Source: CADEED01 sp035525785 (GTDB lineage Bacteria > Pseudomonadota > Gammaproteobacteria > Steroidobacterales > Steroidobacteraceae). From it: 64,000 nt of DNA. Of this stretch, positions 34,685 through 42,758 are shown in pieces. Each line of letters begins with the position of its first letter. Within the stretch, counting starts at the first letter, position 1. A model generated the notes under the pieces. It worked only from the letters and a program-made list of their open reading frames with translations. It was not told the origin of the DNA and did no database searches. Location of the stretch: positions 1 to 64,000 of the forward strand of contig DATLDQ010000093.1 of NCBI GenBank assembly GCA_035525785.1, given 5' to 3'. The translations under genes and the position numbers were made by a program.

Positions 34685-35962
34685 TCAGCTGGCGGGCGGC
34701 TTGCTCGAATTCGCGGTGGTGGCGGGCGCCGGCTGGGCCGGCGGGGGCGCCGCGGCAGTGCCGGTCTCTTCCAGGTAGAGCTGCTTGAGCAGCCTGCGCC
34801 ATTCGCGGTACTGATCCTCGGCGGTGCCCGTGAGGCGCAGCGTGTGGCCTTCCACGTCCACGACCTGGGGCGCCACTTCCGACTGGAAGCTCAAGGTGAG
34901 CTCCTTCAAGGCGTCGGCATGCGTGCGGGCGTCGGCGTACTTCTTGATGCCCGAGAGCACCGCGGCGATGCCGCCCATGGTGCCGGCGGTGCGCGCGGCG
35001 TTGTTGATGCGGCAGCTGTCATAGGTGCTGCAGGAATTCGGCGCGAAGATCGCGGCGATGAGCGCGGCGGCGCCGAGCACCGTGCGCGTGCGCGCGGCGG
35101 AACGGGCGCGCATTTCCTTTTCGAGCTCGGAGAAGCTGGTCTGCCGCCAGCTGTCGTACGAGTCGTCCATGTTCTCGGCAAAGCTCGCGTAATAGTCGTT
35201 CACCGTGTCGACCACGGCGGTGTCGCGCTCGCGGATCCTCTCGATGCGGCCGAGAGTCGGGTCGCCGTCGGCCGGCAGGCGCACTACCTGCGTGACGCCG
35301 TTCTTGTCCACGGCCGTCATGCCGGCCATGGCGTCGGGCGCGAGATCCGCCGCGAACTTGAGGTTGGCCACCCTGCGCACGTTCTCGCGATCGAGCGCGG
35401 TGAGCTTGTCGCGCGCGGCAACCAGGTCGTTCGCGATCTCGGAATACACGTTCTGGAAGGGATCGCGCGCCTTGAGCGACGCCTGCGTCTTGTACGCGCC
35501 GAGGTCCACGAGACTCGAGTAGCGTTTGTTCTGAATCCAGGTGCGGCCCGCGGCGTCCACCGCGGAGATGTCGATGGCGAGGAAGCCGCCATTGGAATCG
35601 ACGAGCGTGCCGGAGACGATGACGTCGACGAATTCCGCGGTGGCCGGAATCACGCGCACCGCGCCCCACTGGGCCGTCTCTTCGAGAGTGGCGCGCAGCA
35701 GTGTCGGCATGTAGCGCGCCTCGGCCTTGCGCAGGTCTGGGTAGATGCGCTTCTTCGCAAGTGCCTCTTCGTCGCCTTCGAGGTTCTTCGGGATGCCGGG
35801 GTCGAACACGCGGATGCCCACGTCGAGCAGCTCGGCCTCGGGGATGTGCACCGTCGCCTGCTTCGCAGCGATCTTGGGAACCGGCTTGGTTTCCGAAGTG
35901 ACGCAGCCGCTGAGCGACAGCACCGCCGCCACCGCACCTGCCGCCAGTAGTTTGAATGTCAT
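34685..35962 (-). CDS. Putative outer-membrane lipoprotein
   Basis: A 425-residue protein with signal sequence and lipobox LSLSGC (C20). Residues 25-200 form an alpha/beta domain seen in CsgG/LPP20-type accessory lipoproteins (LLDVGIRVFDPGIP, GAVRVIPATAEFVDVIVSGT), a weak by-eye resemblance. The later part holds a helical segment, a hydrophobic glycine-rich stretch flanked by two cysteine clusters (NSCSTYDSC), and a disordered Pro/Ala tail. It lies 38 bp before the kinase gene; an AT-rich spot with the 10-bp palindrome GTTAGCTAAC (34656-34665) sits in that gap and might hold an internal promoter. Confidence 0.7.
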   Translation of the reverse strand: MTFKLLAAGAVAAVLSLSGCVTSETKPVPKIAAKQATVHIPEAELLDVGIRVFDPGIPKNLEGDEEALAKKRIYPDLRKAEARYMPTLLRATLEETAQWGAVRVIPATAEFVDVIVSGTLVDSNGGFLAIDISAVDAAGRTWIQNKRYSSLVDLGAYKTQASLKARDPFQNVYSEIANDLVAARDKLTALDRENVRRVANLKFAADLAPDAMAGMTAVDKNGVTQVVRLPADGDPTLGRIERIRERDTAVVDTVNDYYASFAENMDDSYDSWRQTSFSELEKEMRARSAARTRTVLGAAALIAAIFAPNSCSTYDSCRINNAARTAGTMGGIAAVLSGIKKYADARTHADALKELTLSFQSEVAPQVVDVEGHTLRLTGTAEDQYREWRRLLKQLYLEETGTAAAPPPAQPAPATTANSSKPPAS

Positions 35963-35986
35963 GGCACTGGACCTCGAATCAGTCGA

Positions 35987-36850
35987 TCAAGAAGCCGACT
36001 TCTTGTACTCGTTGTATTCCTTCCAGAGACGCTCCTTGAGCTCCGGATCGGTCTCTTCCTCGGCGGCCTTGCGCAGACGCTTGGCGACGATGTCGTCGTC
36101 ATTGCCCGAGCGCGCGGCCTGGTGACCCGCACCGCTGCCAGCCGCACCCTTGGTGTTGCTCGCCGCGTTCGGATCACCGTCGTTGTTCGCGCCCTTCGGC
36201 GCGCCGGACTGGCTGGCGGACTTCAGGTCGCCATTGCGAGCCGAGCGATCGCTGGTCGAACCATCACCGCTGCCACCGCCGCTGGCACCGGCGTCTTCTC
36301 CCGAGCCTTCGCCTTCCGCGGTGCCCTTGGAGTCGCGCTCGCGCGCGACGCGCTCCTGTTCCTTGCGCAGCGTCTTGTCGAAATCGCCGAGTGAATCGTC
36401 GAGCGACTTCTCGCCTTCCTGGCGGCGCTCGTCGGAAGTCTTTGCGCCGTCCGGCCCTTCGGGAGCATTGCTGCCGGAATCGCTCGAGCCCTTCGAGGTG
36501 CTCGAACCGCCCCCTTCGCCCTTGTTCTTGCTCTTGCTCTTGCCCGACTTGCCGTTGCCGTCACTGTCACCGTCGCTCGGCAGGCTGTCGCTCGGCAGAC
36601 CCGCCGAGGTCGAGGAAGAGTCACCGGGCATGCCGGGCAGACCCGAGCTGCTGCCGCCTGGCATTCCGCCGGGTGAACCACCAGGCATTCCGCCCGGCAT
36701 CCCACCGCTTTCGCCACCGGGCATGCCGCCCGAGCCACCGGGCGTGCCGCCGCCGCTGGGGCTCGGCATGCCGCCTCCCTGGGGCGCGGACGCGCAACCT
36801 GACATCACCGCCGCGGCGGCGACCAGGGGAACAAGAATGGATATGCGCAT
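35987..36850 (-). CDS. Gly/Ser-rich repetitive lipoprotein
   Basis: A 287-residue protein with lipobox AVMSGC (C19). Residues 24-75 are repeats of GGMPGG and variants, followed by a Ser/Gly/Lys/Asp-rich low-complexity chain. A charged helix lies near 145-175 (DDSLGDFDKTLRKEQERVAR), then another disordered linker, and a C-terminal charged helix (DDDIVAKRLRKAAEEETDPE). It looks like a flexible tether from a lipid anchor to a helical docking tip; there is no catalytic motif. The start at 36850 follows GGAGG; an in-frame ATG at 36961 would run back into the upstream lipoprotein gene. Gap to that gene is 22 bp. Confidence 0.68.
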   Translation of the reverse strand: MRISILVPLVAAAAVMSGCASAPQGGGMPSPSGGGTPGGSGGMPGGESGGMPGGMPGGSPGGMPGGSSSGLPGMPGDSSSTSAGLPSDSLPSDGDSDGNGKSGKSKSKNKGEGGGSSTSKGSSDSGSNAPEGPDGAKTSDERRQEGEKSLDDSLGDFDKTLRKEQERVARERDSKGTAEGEGSGEDAGASGGGSGDGSTSDRSARNGDLKSASQSGAPKGANNDGDPNAASNTKGAAGSGAGHQAARSGNDDDIVAKRLRKAAEEETDPELKERLWKEYNEYKKSAS

Positions 36851-36872
36851 GCGAACCTCCTCGAGGTTTCGT

Positions 36873-37550
36873 CTAGTGGGTGCCGGCGGTCTGTTCGCCG
36901 GTTCCCGTAAAGAAGCTGCGCAGCTGGCTGGACATGCGATTGCACGCCGTCGCCTGCACACGCGCGATGAACGGCAGTGGAACTATGGCCCCGACGATCG
37001 CGGAAGTTCCAGTGACGTTGGTGCCGACGCTACCCGCCGACTTCGCCTGTTTCAAATCCCAAATGGTGGCTTCGTAGGCGGACTCCTTCTGCCACCAGCC
37101 GAAGCCGATGCAGCCAGCGCCGCCCGGGGCCGCGCCGCAGGCCAGGCTGCCGCCGCCGTCGGTCTTGCGCGTACCGCCATCGAGCCAGACTACATAACGC
37201 ACGCCACTCTCCGAGATCTGCTCGGCGACGCCCGGCCGGGCGAGCAACGCGCTCATCGCCTCTGGCTTGGCGGGAGCCGTACTCGGCTCGAACCACGGGA
37301 ACATGCGATCCACGAACTCGTTGTTGTCGTGAACCTGGAGCTCCTTGCCGTGCTGCAGGTTGGAGCCGACGCAGTCCATGAATTCTTCCTCGGCGCCCGA
37401 CCCTTCGATCTGCGGCTTTGCGAGGATCACCACGCGTTCACCCTTTGCCAGGGGAGTCGCCATCTCGCGGGATTCTTCGATGCGTGCCTGCATGCACCCG
37501 GAGAGCAGCACGAGGCCGGCGCATGCGGCCGTCACAACCGAGCTCTTCAT
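36873..37550 (-). CDS. Putative lipoprotein, first gene of the kinase/FHA/vWA operon
   Basis: A 225-residue protein with lipobox LLSGC (C19). The mature part has an alpha/beta look (ERVVILAKPQIEGSGAEEEF, VRYVVWLDGGTRKTDGGGS, SAYEATIWDLKQAK) and a hydrophobic segment near the end (SAIVGAIVPLPFIARV). The layout recalls lipoproteins of the GNA1162/CsgG neighbourhood, but I cannot assign a family. Four cysteines besides the lipid anchor may form disulfides. It heads ten co-directional genes. The 111 bp upstream contain a weak dyad TCAC-N6-GTGA (37615-37628) but no convincing promoter. Confidence 0.68.
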   Translation of the reverse strand: MKSSVVTAACAGLVLLSGCMQARIEESREMATPLAKGERVVILAKPQIEGSGAEEEFMDCVGSNLQHGKELQVHDNNEFVDRMFPWFEPSTAPAKPEAMSALLARPGVAEQISESGVRYVVWLDGGTRKTDGGGSLACGAAPGGAGCIGFGWWQKESAYEATIWDLKQAKSAGSVGTNVTGTSAIVGAIVPLPFIARVQATACNRMSSQLRSFFTGTGEQTAGTH

Positions 37551-37661
37551 TGCTGAACTCCCATTATCCGTGGGCCTTTCCGTGGGGCGCGGGCGAGTAT
37601 GCCACGTCGCAGCATCACGTCTTTGTGACCTCGACCCCCCACTTCGGTTCCCAACTTACCG

Positions 37662-39191
37662 TTACAGGTCGAGCGACAACTGAGGAGGAGTACGTAGTTG
37701 CTGGCGGAAAAGATGCGTCGGCAGCGACTCATCGCGATCGTCGGGAAAGCCGAGCTTGCGACAGGCCAGCCGAAATCTCTGGCGAATCAATTGCGCGACG
37801 GGCCCCATCGCATGCATGCGCGTCCCGAACTGGGGGTCGTTGTCGCGCCCGCCGCGCATGGCGCGCACCTGCGACATGACGTGCGCGGCGCGATCGGGGA
37901 AATGCTCGGCCAGCCACTCCCGGAACAGATCCTTCACTTCCCAGGGCAGACGCAGCAACGTGTATCCGGCGACCGACGCTCCCGCCTCGCGGGTCGCCGC
38001 GAGCACATCCTCGATCTCGTGTTCGGTGAGTACGGGGATGATGGGTGCGACCAGCACACCCACGGGAACGCCTGCATCCGCGAGCGTGCGCATGGCCTTG
38101 AGCCGCGCCGCCGCCGCCGCCGCGCGCGGCTCGAGCACGCGCTTCATGTCGTTGTCGAGCGTAGGAATGCTGAACATCACGCGGGCCAGTCCATCACGGG
38201 CGAATTCCGCGAGCAGATCCACGTCCCGCGCGACCAGCGCGCCCTTGGTGGTGATGTTCACGGGGTGTTTGTAACGCAGCAATACTTCCAGGACGGACCG
38301 GGTGACTTTGTGAATTCTTTCGAGCGGCTGGTAAGGATCTGTATTCGCACCGAGCATGATGGGCACGCAGCGATAGTTCTTGGCGTTGAGCTCGGCCTCG
38401 AGCAATCGCGCGGCGTCCGCCTTGTAGAAAAGCCGGGTCTCGAAGTCGAGACCCGGTGAAAGCCCCACGTAGGCGTGGCTCGGCCTCGCATAGCAGTTGT
38501 GGCTGACGACGCCGTTGGCGATGAAGTCCTCGGTGCCGGTGGTGATGTCGAACAGCCGCAGCGCGTTGCCGAGCGGCTCGATGCTTTTCACGGCGAGCCG
38601 CTCGTGGCTTTGTACGGGCTGACTGGCGAGATCACGGCCCGGGTCCGGCCCCATGAGGCGCTCGGCCAGCGACAGATGCTGGCGCGGAGCGGTGTCCGCG
38701 GGCGCGCGGGAAACGAACTTCCAGCCGAAATCGGTGAGGAAGCGGTGGTCACCGCCAGTGATCAGCTCGGTGCCGTCCTCGAGCGTGACGCGGTAGGCCG
38801 GCTTGATGACGCTCCAGTGCGCGAGCACTTCGGTCTTGATGTAGTGGCGATGCGAGCCGATGCGGCGCGTGCCGTAGATGGCATCGCCGACGCGGATGTC
38901 GGCGAGGCGTTTGCTCTCGCCATTGGCGAGCAGCACGCGGGTGTCGCCGTGCGCGCAATAGATGCAACCATGCTCGCATCCCCGGTACGGATTGATCGAG
39001 GCGTCGAACATGATGTCGGGCGACTTGTTGCGGCTGATGACCGAGCGTGCGGGCTCGGGCAACACGATGGTCTCGCGCTTGCCCGGCTCCTCTTCCTCGT
39101 ACCAGCCGTCGTGCTCGAGAGTTTTCGTGAGCTGGTCGAAACGGCCCGGCGGCTGGGACAGCGCGCCGCGGCCCTTGATGGATATGGCCAT
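37662..39191 (-). CDS. PA0069/Rv2578c-family radical SAM protein interrupted by an intein
   Basis: A 509-residue precursor; after removal of a 154-residue intein (79-232) the host protein is 355 residues, normal for this SplB-related radical SAM family of unknown reaction. The iron-sulfur cluster motif CEHGCIYCYARP is assembled only by splicing: C72 and C76 lie before the intein and the third cysteine, C233, is the first residue after it. After that come family motifs (SHAYVGLSPGLDFETRLFYK, MLGANTDPYQP, ITTKGALVARD). Without splicing the [4Fe-4S] site would be broken, so activity depends on the intein. The upstream MFS gene is 73 bp away. Confidence 0.93.
   Translation of the reverse strand: MAISIKGRGALSQPPGRFDQLTKTLEHDGWYEEEEPGKRETIVLPEPARSVISRNKSPDIMFDASINPYRGCEHGCIYCAHGDTRVLLANGESKRLADIRVGDAIYGTRRIGSHRHYIKTEVLAHWSVIKPAYRVTLEDGTELITGGDHRFLTDFGWKFVSRAPADTAPRQHLSLAERLMGPDPGRDLASQPVQSHERLAVKSIEPLGNALRLFDITTGTEDFIANGVVSHNCYARPSHAYVGLSPGLDFETRLFYKADAARLLEAELNAKNYRCVPIMLGANTDPYQPLERIHKVTRSVLEVLLRYKHPVNITTKGALVARDVDLLAEFARDGLARVMFSIPTLDNDMKRVLEPRAAAAAARLKAMRTLADAGVPVGVLVAPIIPVLTEHEIEDVLAATREAGASVAGYTLLRLPWEVKDLFREWLAEHFPDRAAHVMSQVRAMRGGRDNDPQFGTRMHAMGPVAQLIRQRFRLACRKLGFPDDRDESLPTHLFRQQLRTPPQLSLDL
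38496..38957 (-). other. Mini-intein (Hint domain) in the radical SAM cluster motif
   Basis: In-frame insertion encoding 154 residues. It begins with Cys in CAHGDTRVLLANG (block A), has TGGDHRFLT (block B region), and ends with FDITTGTEDFIANGVVSHN (blocks F and G) directly before an extein cysteine. All the residues needed for Cys-type protein splicing are present. There is no LAGLIDADG or HNH endonuclease between blocks B and F, so it cannot home by itself. Inteins at this site are known in some actinobacterial Rv2578c-family proteins (from memory). Confidence 0.93.
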
Positions 39192-39264
39192 GGCCGTACT
39201 GTATTTATGTACAGGCCGGCCGTAAATTCAGTAGTCGGCGCCCGCGACTACTGGATGGGCACCA

Positions 39265-40503
39265 TCACTTGGCGGGGTCGGGGAACTGGTCGAGTTTGCG
39301 CAGCTGCGGGAACAGGCCGAGATAGCTGCCAACAACGGCAAGCGTGCACACGCCGCCCCAGACCATCGACGGAATGATGCCGAACCACTGCGCCTGCATG
39401 CCGGCGCGGAAGGCGCCGAGCTCGTTCGACGCGCCGATGAACATCGAATTCACCGCGCTCACGCGACCGCGGATGGAATCCGGCGTTTCCAGCTGGACCA
39501 GCATGCCGCGCACGAACACGCTGATCATGTCGGCCGCCCCCGCGACCACGAGCACCGCGATCGCGATCCACAGGGTGTTGGTGAGGCCCACCGCGATCAT
39601 GCAGATACCGAACAGCGCGACGCCACCGAACATCCACGTGCCCGCATGCCGCTGAATCGGTCGCACGCTGAGCCAGTAAGCGACGATGGACGCGCCCACT
39701 CCCGGCGCGGCGCGCATCAGCCCGAGGCCGATGGGGCCGACGTGCAGGATTTCATCGGCGTAGGCAGGCAGCAGCGCGACCACGCCACCGAACAGCACGG
39801 CAAACAGATCCAGCGAGATGGCGCCGAGCACCGGCTTCTTGCGCCACACGAACACGAAACCGCCGAGGATGTCGCGCCAGTGCCATTCCGACGTGGACTT
39901 CGCACGCACCGGCCGCACGCCGAGCATCATCGTGATGGCGACGATCAGCAACGCGACCGTGAGGCCATACGACCAGTCGATGCCGATCATCAGCGTGAGG
40001 CCCGCGACCGCCGGACCGCTGATGGTCGCAATGGTGAACATCAGCGTGTTGATCGAGATCGCGCCCGACAGCAGCTCCCGGGGCACGAGGTTCGGCACCA
40101 TCGCCTGGCCCGCCGGCGCCCAGAATGCGCGGCCGATGCCTAACAAGGCCGCGATGAAGAACAGCGCGAGCACCTCGGTTCGTTCGAACAGCGTGAAGCA
40201 CAGCAGCGCCGTGGCGGCGACCAGTTCGAGACCGTAAGCGAGCGCGATGATGAGCCGGCGGTCGAAGCGGTCGGCGATCTGCCCGCCCGGGATCAGCAGC
40301 ACGACGAAAGGCAGGAACTGCGCGAGACCGATGAGACCGAGCGAGCTCTTGAGGTGAGTGAGTTCCCAGACCTGGTAGCCGAGCACCACGTCGATCATCT
40401 GCCAGGCGAGCGTAGCCGCGAAGCGGCCATACGCGTAGCGCGCGAAATCGGGATGGCTCAGCGCCTGCTTGCCGGGCGTTGCTGCGGAGCTGGACAAGTT
40501 CAC
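39265..40503 (-). CDS. MFS transporter (EntS/MFS_3-like exporter)
   Basis: About 412 residues and twelve predicted TM helices of the MFS_3 type. Visible signatures are GGQIADRFDRRLII in the first cytoplasmic loop and SIRGRVSAVNSMFIGASNELG in the second half, both typical of EntS-like exporters of siderophores or macrolides. No ligand can be named. I used the GTG at 40503 (NLSSSAATPGKQALSHPDFARYAYGRF is the family-like start). An ATG at 40587 would give 440 residues but adds a basic unlike segment that reaches the divergent DUF885 gene. Confidence 0.82.
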   Translation of the reverse strand: MNLSSSAATPGKQALSHPDFARYAYGRFAATLAWQMIDVVLGYQVWELTHLKSSLGLIGLAQFLPFVVLLIPGGQIADRFDRRLIIALAYGLELVAATALLCFTLFERTEVLALFFIAALLGIGRAFWAPAGQAMVPNLVPRELLSGAISINTLMFTIATISGPAVAGLTLMIGIDWSYGLTVALLIVAITMMLGVRPVRAKSTSEWHWRDILGGFVFVWRKKPVLGAISLDLFAVLFGGVVALLPAYADEILHVGPIGLGLMRAAPGVGASIVAYWLSVRPIQRHAGTWMFGGVALFGICMIAVGLTNTLWIAIAVLVVAGAADMISVFVRGMLVQLETPDSIRGRVSAVNSMFIGASNELGAFRAGMQAQWFGIIPSMVWGGVCTLAVVGSYLGLFPQLRKLDQFPDPAK

Positions 40504-40590
40504 GGATCGCGGGGGTTGGGGGATGCGCACTTTAACTGGTAACGTCGCCGTCCGGTGACCAATGCGCGCGCCCGCGCGGGGAAGCATCCG

Positions 40591-42426
40591 ATGAAGAAGC
40601 GTGTCGCTGCAGGTTCCTGCTCACCACCAGGCTTCTCTGCACTGCTCATGGTCGCGGTGTGGTTGCTGAGCGCCTGCGCGTCGGCGCCGCCGCCACCCGC
40701 GCCCGCCGCTCCACCGGCACCCGCCCCGCCCACGCCCGACCAGCAGTTCGACGCGCTCGCGGCCAGGTATCTGCTCGAATCACCGGAGCAATCGCCGGTC
40801 AATGCCACGGGGCTCGGCGACCATCGCTTCGACGCGAAGCTCGACGACGTGAGCGCCTCTGCCTGGCAGGCGCGCCAGTCGTTCGCCGAGCTCTATCTAG
40901 CGGCGCTGGAAGGCATCGACCGCGGCCGGCTGTCGCGCGACCGGCAGGTGGACGCGCTGCTGCTGCGCAATGAGCTGGAGCAGGCCCGCTTCCGCGTGCA
41001 GGAGCTGCAGGACTGGCGCTGGAACCCGCTGGTGTACACGCGCATCGCGGGCGACGGACTGTACGGATTGATGGCGCGCGACTTCGCGCCGGCGTCCGCG
41101 CGATTCGCGAATCTGGGCAAACGTCTCGACGAGATCCCGCGTTTCCTGGCGCAGGTGCGCGAGGTGCTCGAGCCGGCTCGCGTGCCGAAGATCCACGCGG
41201 AAACCGCGGTGCGCCAGAACCAGGGCTTGAAATCGATGCTCGACGGCGACATCGCGACGGAAGTGGCGAAACTCCCCGGCGTCGAGCAGGAGCCACTGCG
41301 CGCCAGCATGGCGCGCGCCCGTAGCGCCATCGCCCAGCATCAGATCTGGCTGGAGAAGAAGCTGCTGCCCGAGGCCAAGGGTGACTTCCGGATCGGCGTC
41401 GAGCTCTACGACAAAAAACTCGCGTTCGCGCTGGTGTCGCCGATGACCCGGCAGGAAATCCGTGAGCGCGCCGAGAGCGAGCTCGCGGCCACGCACCGCG
41501 CCATGTACGCGATCGCGCGTGAAGTATTGAAAGGCAAGCGCAACGCGCCGCGCATGCCCGACGACCCGAGCGACGCGCAGCGCCTGCGGGCGATCAAGAC
41601 GGCGCTCGAGTTGGCGTACGCGGAGCGCCCGAAGCGCGAGGGCGTGCTCGACGCCGCGCGTGCCTCGCTCGAGGACGCCACGCGTTTCGTTCGCGAACAC
41701 GACATCGTGACCGTGCCCGGCGAGCCGCTGAAGATAATCACCATGCCCGAGTTCCAGCAGGGAGTCGCGCTCGCGTACTGCGATTCGCCCGGGCCGCTCG
41801 AGCGCAATCTCGATACGTTCTACGCGGTGTCACCCATCCCGAAAGACTGGACGCGCGCGCAGGTCGACTCGTTCCTGCGCGAGTACAACTCGCGCTCGAT
41901 CCAGAACCTGACCATCCACGAAGCCATGCCCGGGCATTACCTGCAGCTGGCGCACGCCAACCGCTATCCATCGGTGCTGCGCGCGGTGCTGTCATCCGGC
42001 CCGTTCATCGAAGGCTGGGCCGTGTACGGGGAAGGCGTGATGATCGAGCAGGGCTACATGGATGGCGACCCGCTCATGAAGCTCATCCAGCTCAAGTGGT
42101 ACGTGCGCAGCATCGTCAACGCACTGCTCGACCAGGCGGTGCACGTCGACGGCATGCCACGTGAGGCGGCGATGAAACTGCTCACGGACCAGGGCTTCCA
42201 GGAAGAGCGCGAGGCGGCCGGCAAATGGGTGCGCGCACAGCTGACCTCGGCGCAGCTGCCCACCTACTTCGTGGGTGCGCAGGAACACATGGCGTTGCGC
42301 GCGGAGGCCGAGCAGAAGCTCGGCGCCGCGTTCAACCTCAAGGAATACCACGACAAGCTGCTGTCGTATGGCTCGCCGCCGGTGCGCTACGTGCGCGCGC
42401 TGATGTTCGATCTGCCGGTCGACTAG
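40591..42426 (+). CDS. DUF885 lipoprotein, putative zinc metallopeptidase
   Basis: A 611-residue protein with lipobox LLSAC (C30) and a Pro/Ala linker. The helical DUF885 domain follows and ends with the zinc-type motif HEAMPGH (443-449), with a downstream glutamate-rich helix (FIEGWAVYGEGVM) that supplies the third ligand in related peptidases. Members resemble M3/M32-like thermolysin-fold peptidases, but activity is mostly unproven. It should be lipid-anchored facing the periplasm. The start at 40591 follows GGGGAAG; an in-frame GTG at 40555 is less likely. It diverges from the MFS gene. Confidence 0.87.
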   Translation: MKKRVAAGSCSPPGFSALLMVAVWLLSACASAPPPPAPAAPPAPAPPTPDQQFDALAARYLLESPEQSPVNATGLGDHRFDAKLDDVSASAWQARQSFAELYLAALEGIDRGRLSRDRQVDALLLRNELEQARFRVQELQDWRWNPLVYTRIAGDGLYGLMARDFAPASARFANLGKRLDEIPRFLAQVREVLEPARVPKIHAETAVRQNQGLKSMLDGDIATEVAKLPGVEQEPLRASMARARSAIAQHQIWLEKKLLPEAKGDFRIGVELYDKKLAFALVSPMTRQEIRERAESELAATHRAMYAIAREVLKGKRNAPRMPDDPSDAQRLRAIKTALELAYAERPKREGVLDAARASLEDATRFVREHDIVTVPGEPLKIITMPEFQQGVALAYCDSPGPLERNLDTFYAVSPIPKDWTRAQVDSFLREYNSRSIQNLTIHEAMPGHYLQLAHANRYPSVLRAVLSSGPFIEGWAVYGEGVMIEQGYMDGDPLMKLIQLKWYVRSIVNALLDQAVHVDGMPREAAMKLLTDQGFQEEREAAGKWVRAQLTSAQLPTYFVGAQEHMALRAEAEQKLGAAFNLKEYHDKLLSYGSPPVRYVRALMFDLPVD

Positions 42427-42723
42427 TTAGGGTGCGTCGGGCGGGCTCTTCTTGTTGGTGATGTTGCGCGCCACGGCTTCCGCCTTCGCCTTGGCCTTCT
42501 TGAGCCAGCTGCGTGCCCAGGCGAATTCGATACCGAGGATTGCCAGGCCGGCCGGGATGACGACGAAGGCCGGGCCCGGCAGCACGATCAGGGCGATGCC
42601 GACCAGTAACACCGAACCGCCCACTATGCCGATGGCAATGCGCTTCGCGACCTTGTAGGGCGCGTAGAGCGGATGCTTTTCGTCGAACACCAATAGAGAC
42701 CTGATGACCGCGGCCGGGGGCAT
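42427..42723 (-). CDS. Small PGPGW-type transmembrane protein
   Basis: A 98-residue inner-membrane protein with two TM helices: IAIGIVGGSVLLVGIALIVL, then LPGPAFVVIPAGLAILGIEF. The turn carries LPGPAF, a variant of the PGPGW motif that names this family of unknown function. After the second helix is a basic amphipathic tail (ARSWLKKAKAKAEAVARNI) facing the cytosol. The start at 42723 is preferred to 42762. It converges with the DUF885 gene with no gap and is 35 bp from the threonine deaminase gene. Confidence 0.78.
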   Translation of the reverse strand: MPPAAVIRSLLVFDEKHPLYAPYKVAKRIAIGIVGGSVLLVGIALIVLPGPAFVVIPAGLAILGIEFAWARSWLKKAKAKAEAVARNITNKKSPPDAP

Positions 42724-42758
42724 TCTACACAGACCGGAATGACCGGCCTGTGTTCCCC

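Noticed and set aside
36600..36780. Repeats in the Gly/Met/Pro-rich lipoprotein gene as a possible CRISPR or minisatellite
   Set aside because: The units are short, irregular and in frame, coding GGMPGG variants; no spacers and no cas genes in the window.
24867..37550. Reading the kinase/FHA/vWA operon as a type VI secretion cluster
   Set aside because: No TssB/TssC sheath, Hcp, VgrG, ClpV or TssJ-TssM homologue is present; kinase and FHA genes alone are not enough.
37615..37628. TCAC-N6-GTGA dyad upstream of the kinase operon
   Set aside because: Only four base pairs per half-site and the reverse of the CRP pattern; too weak to call a binding site.
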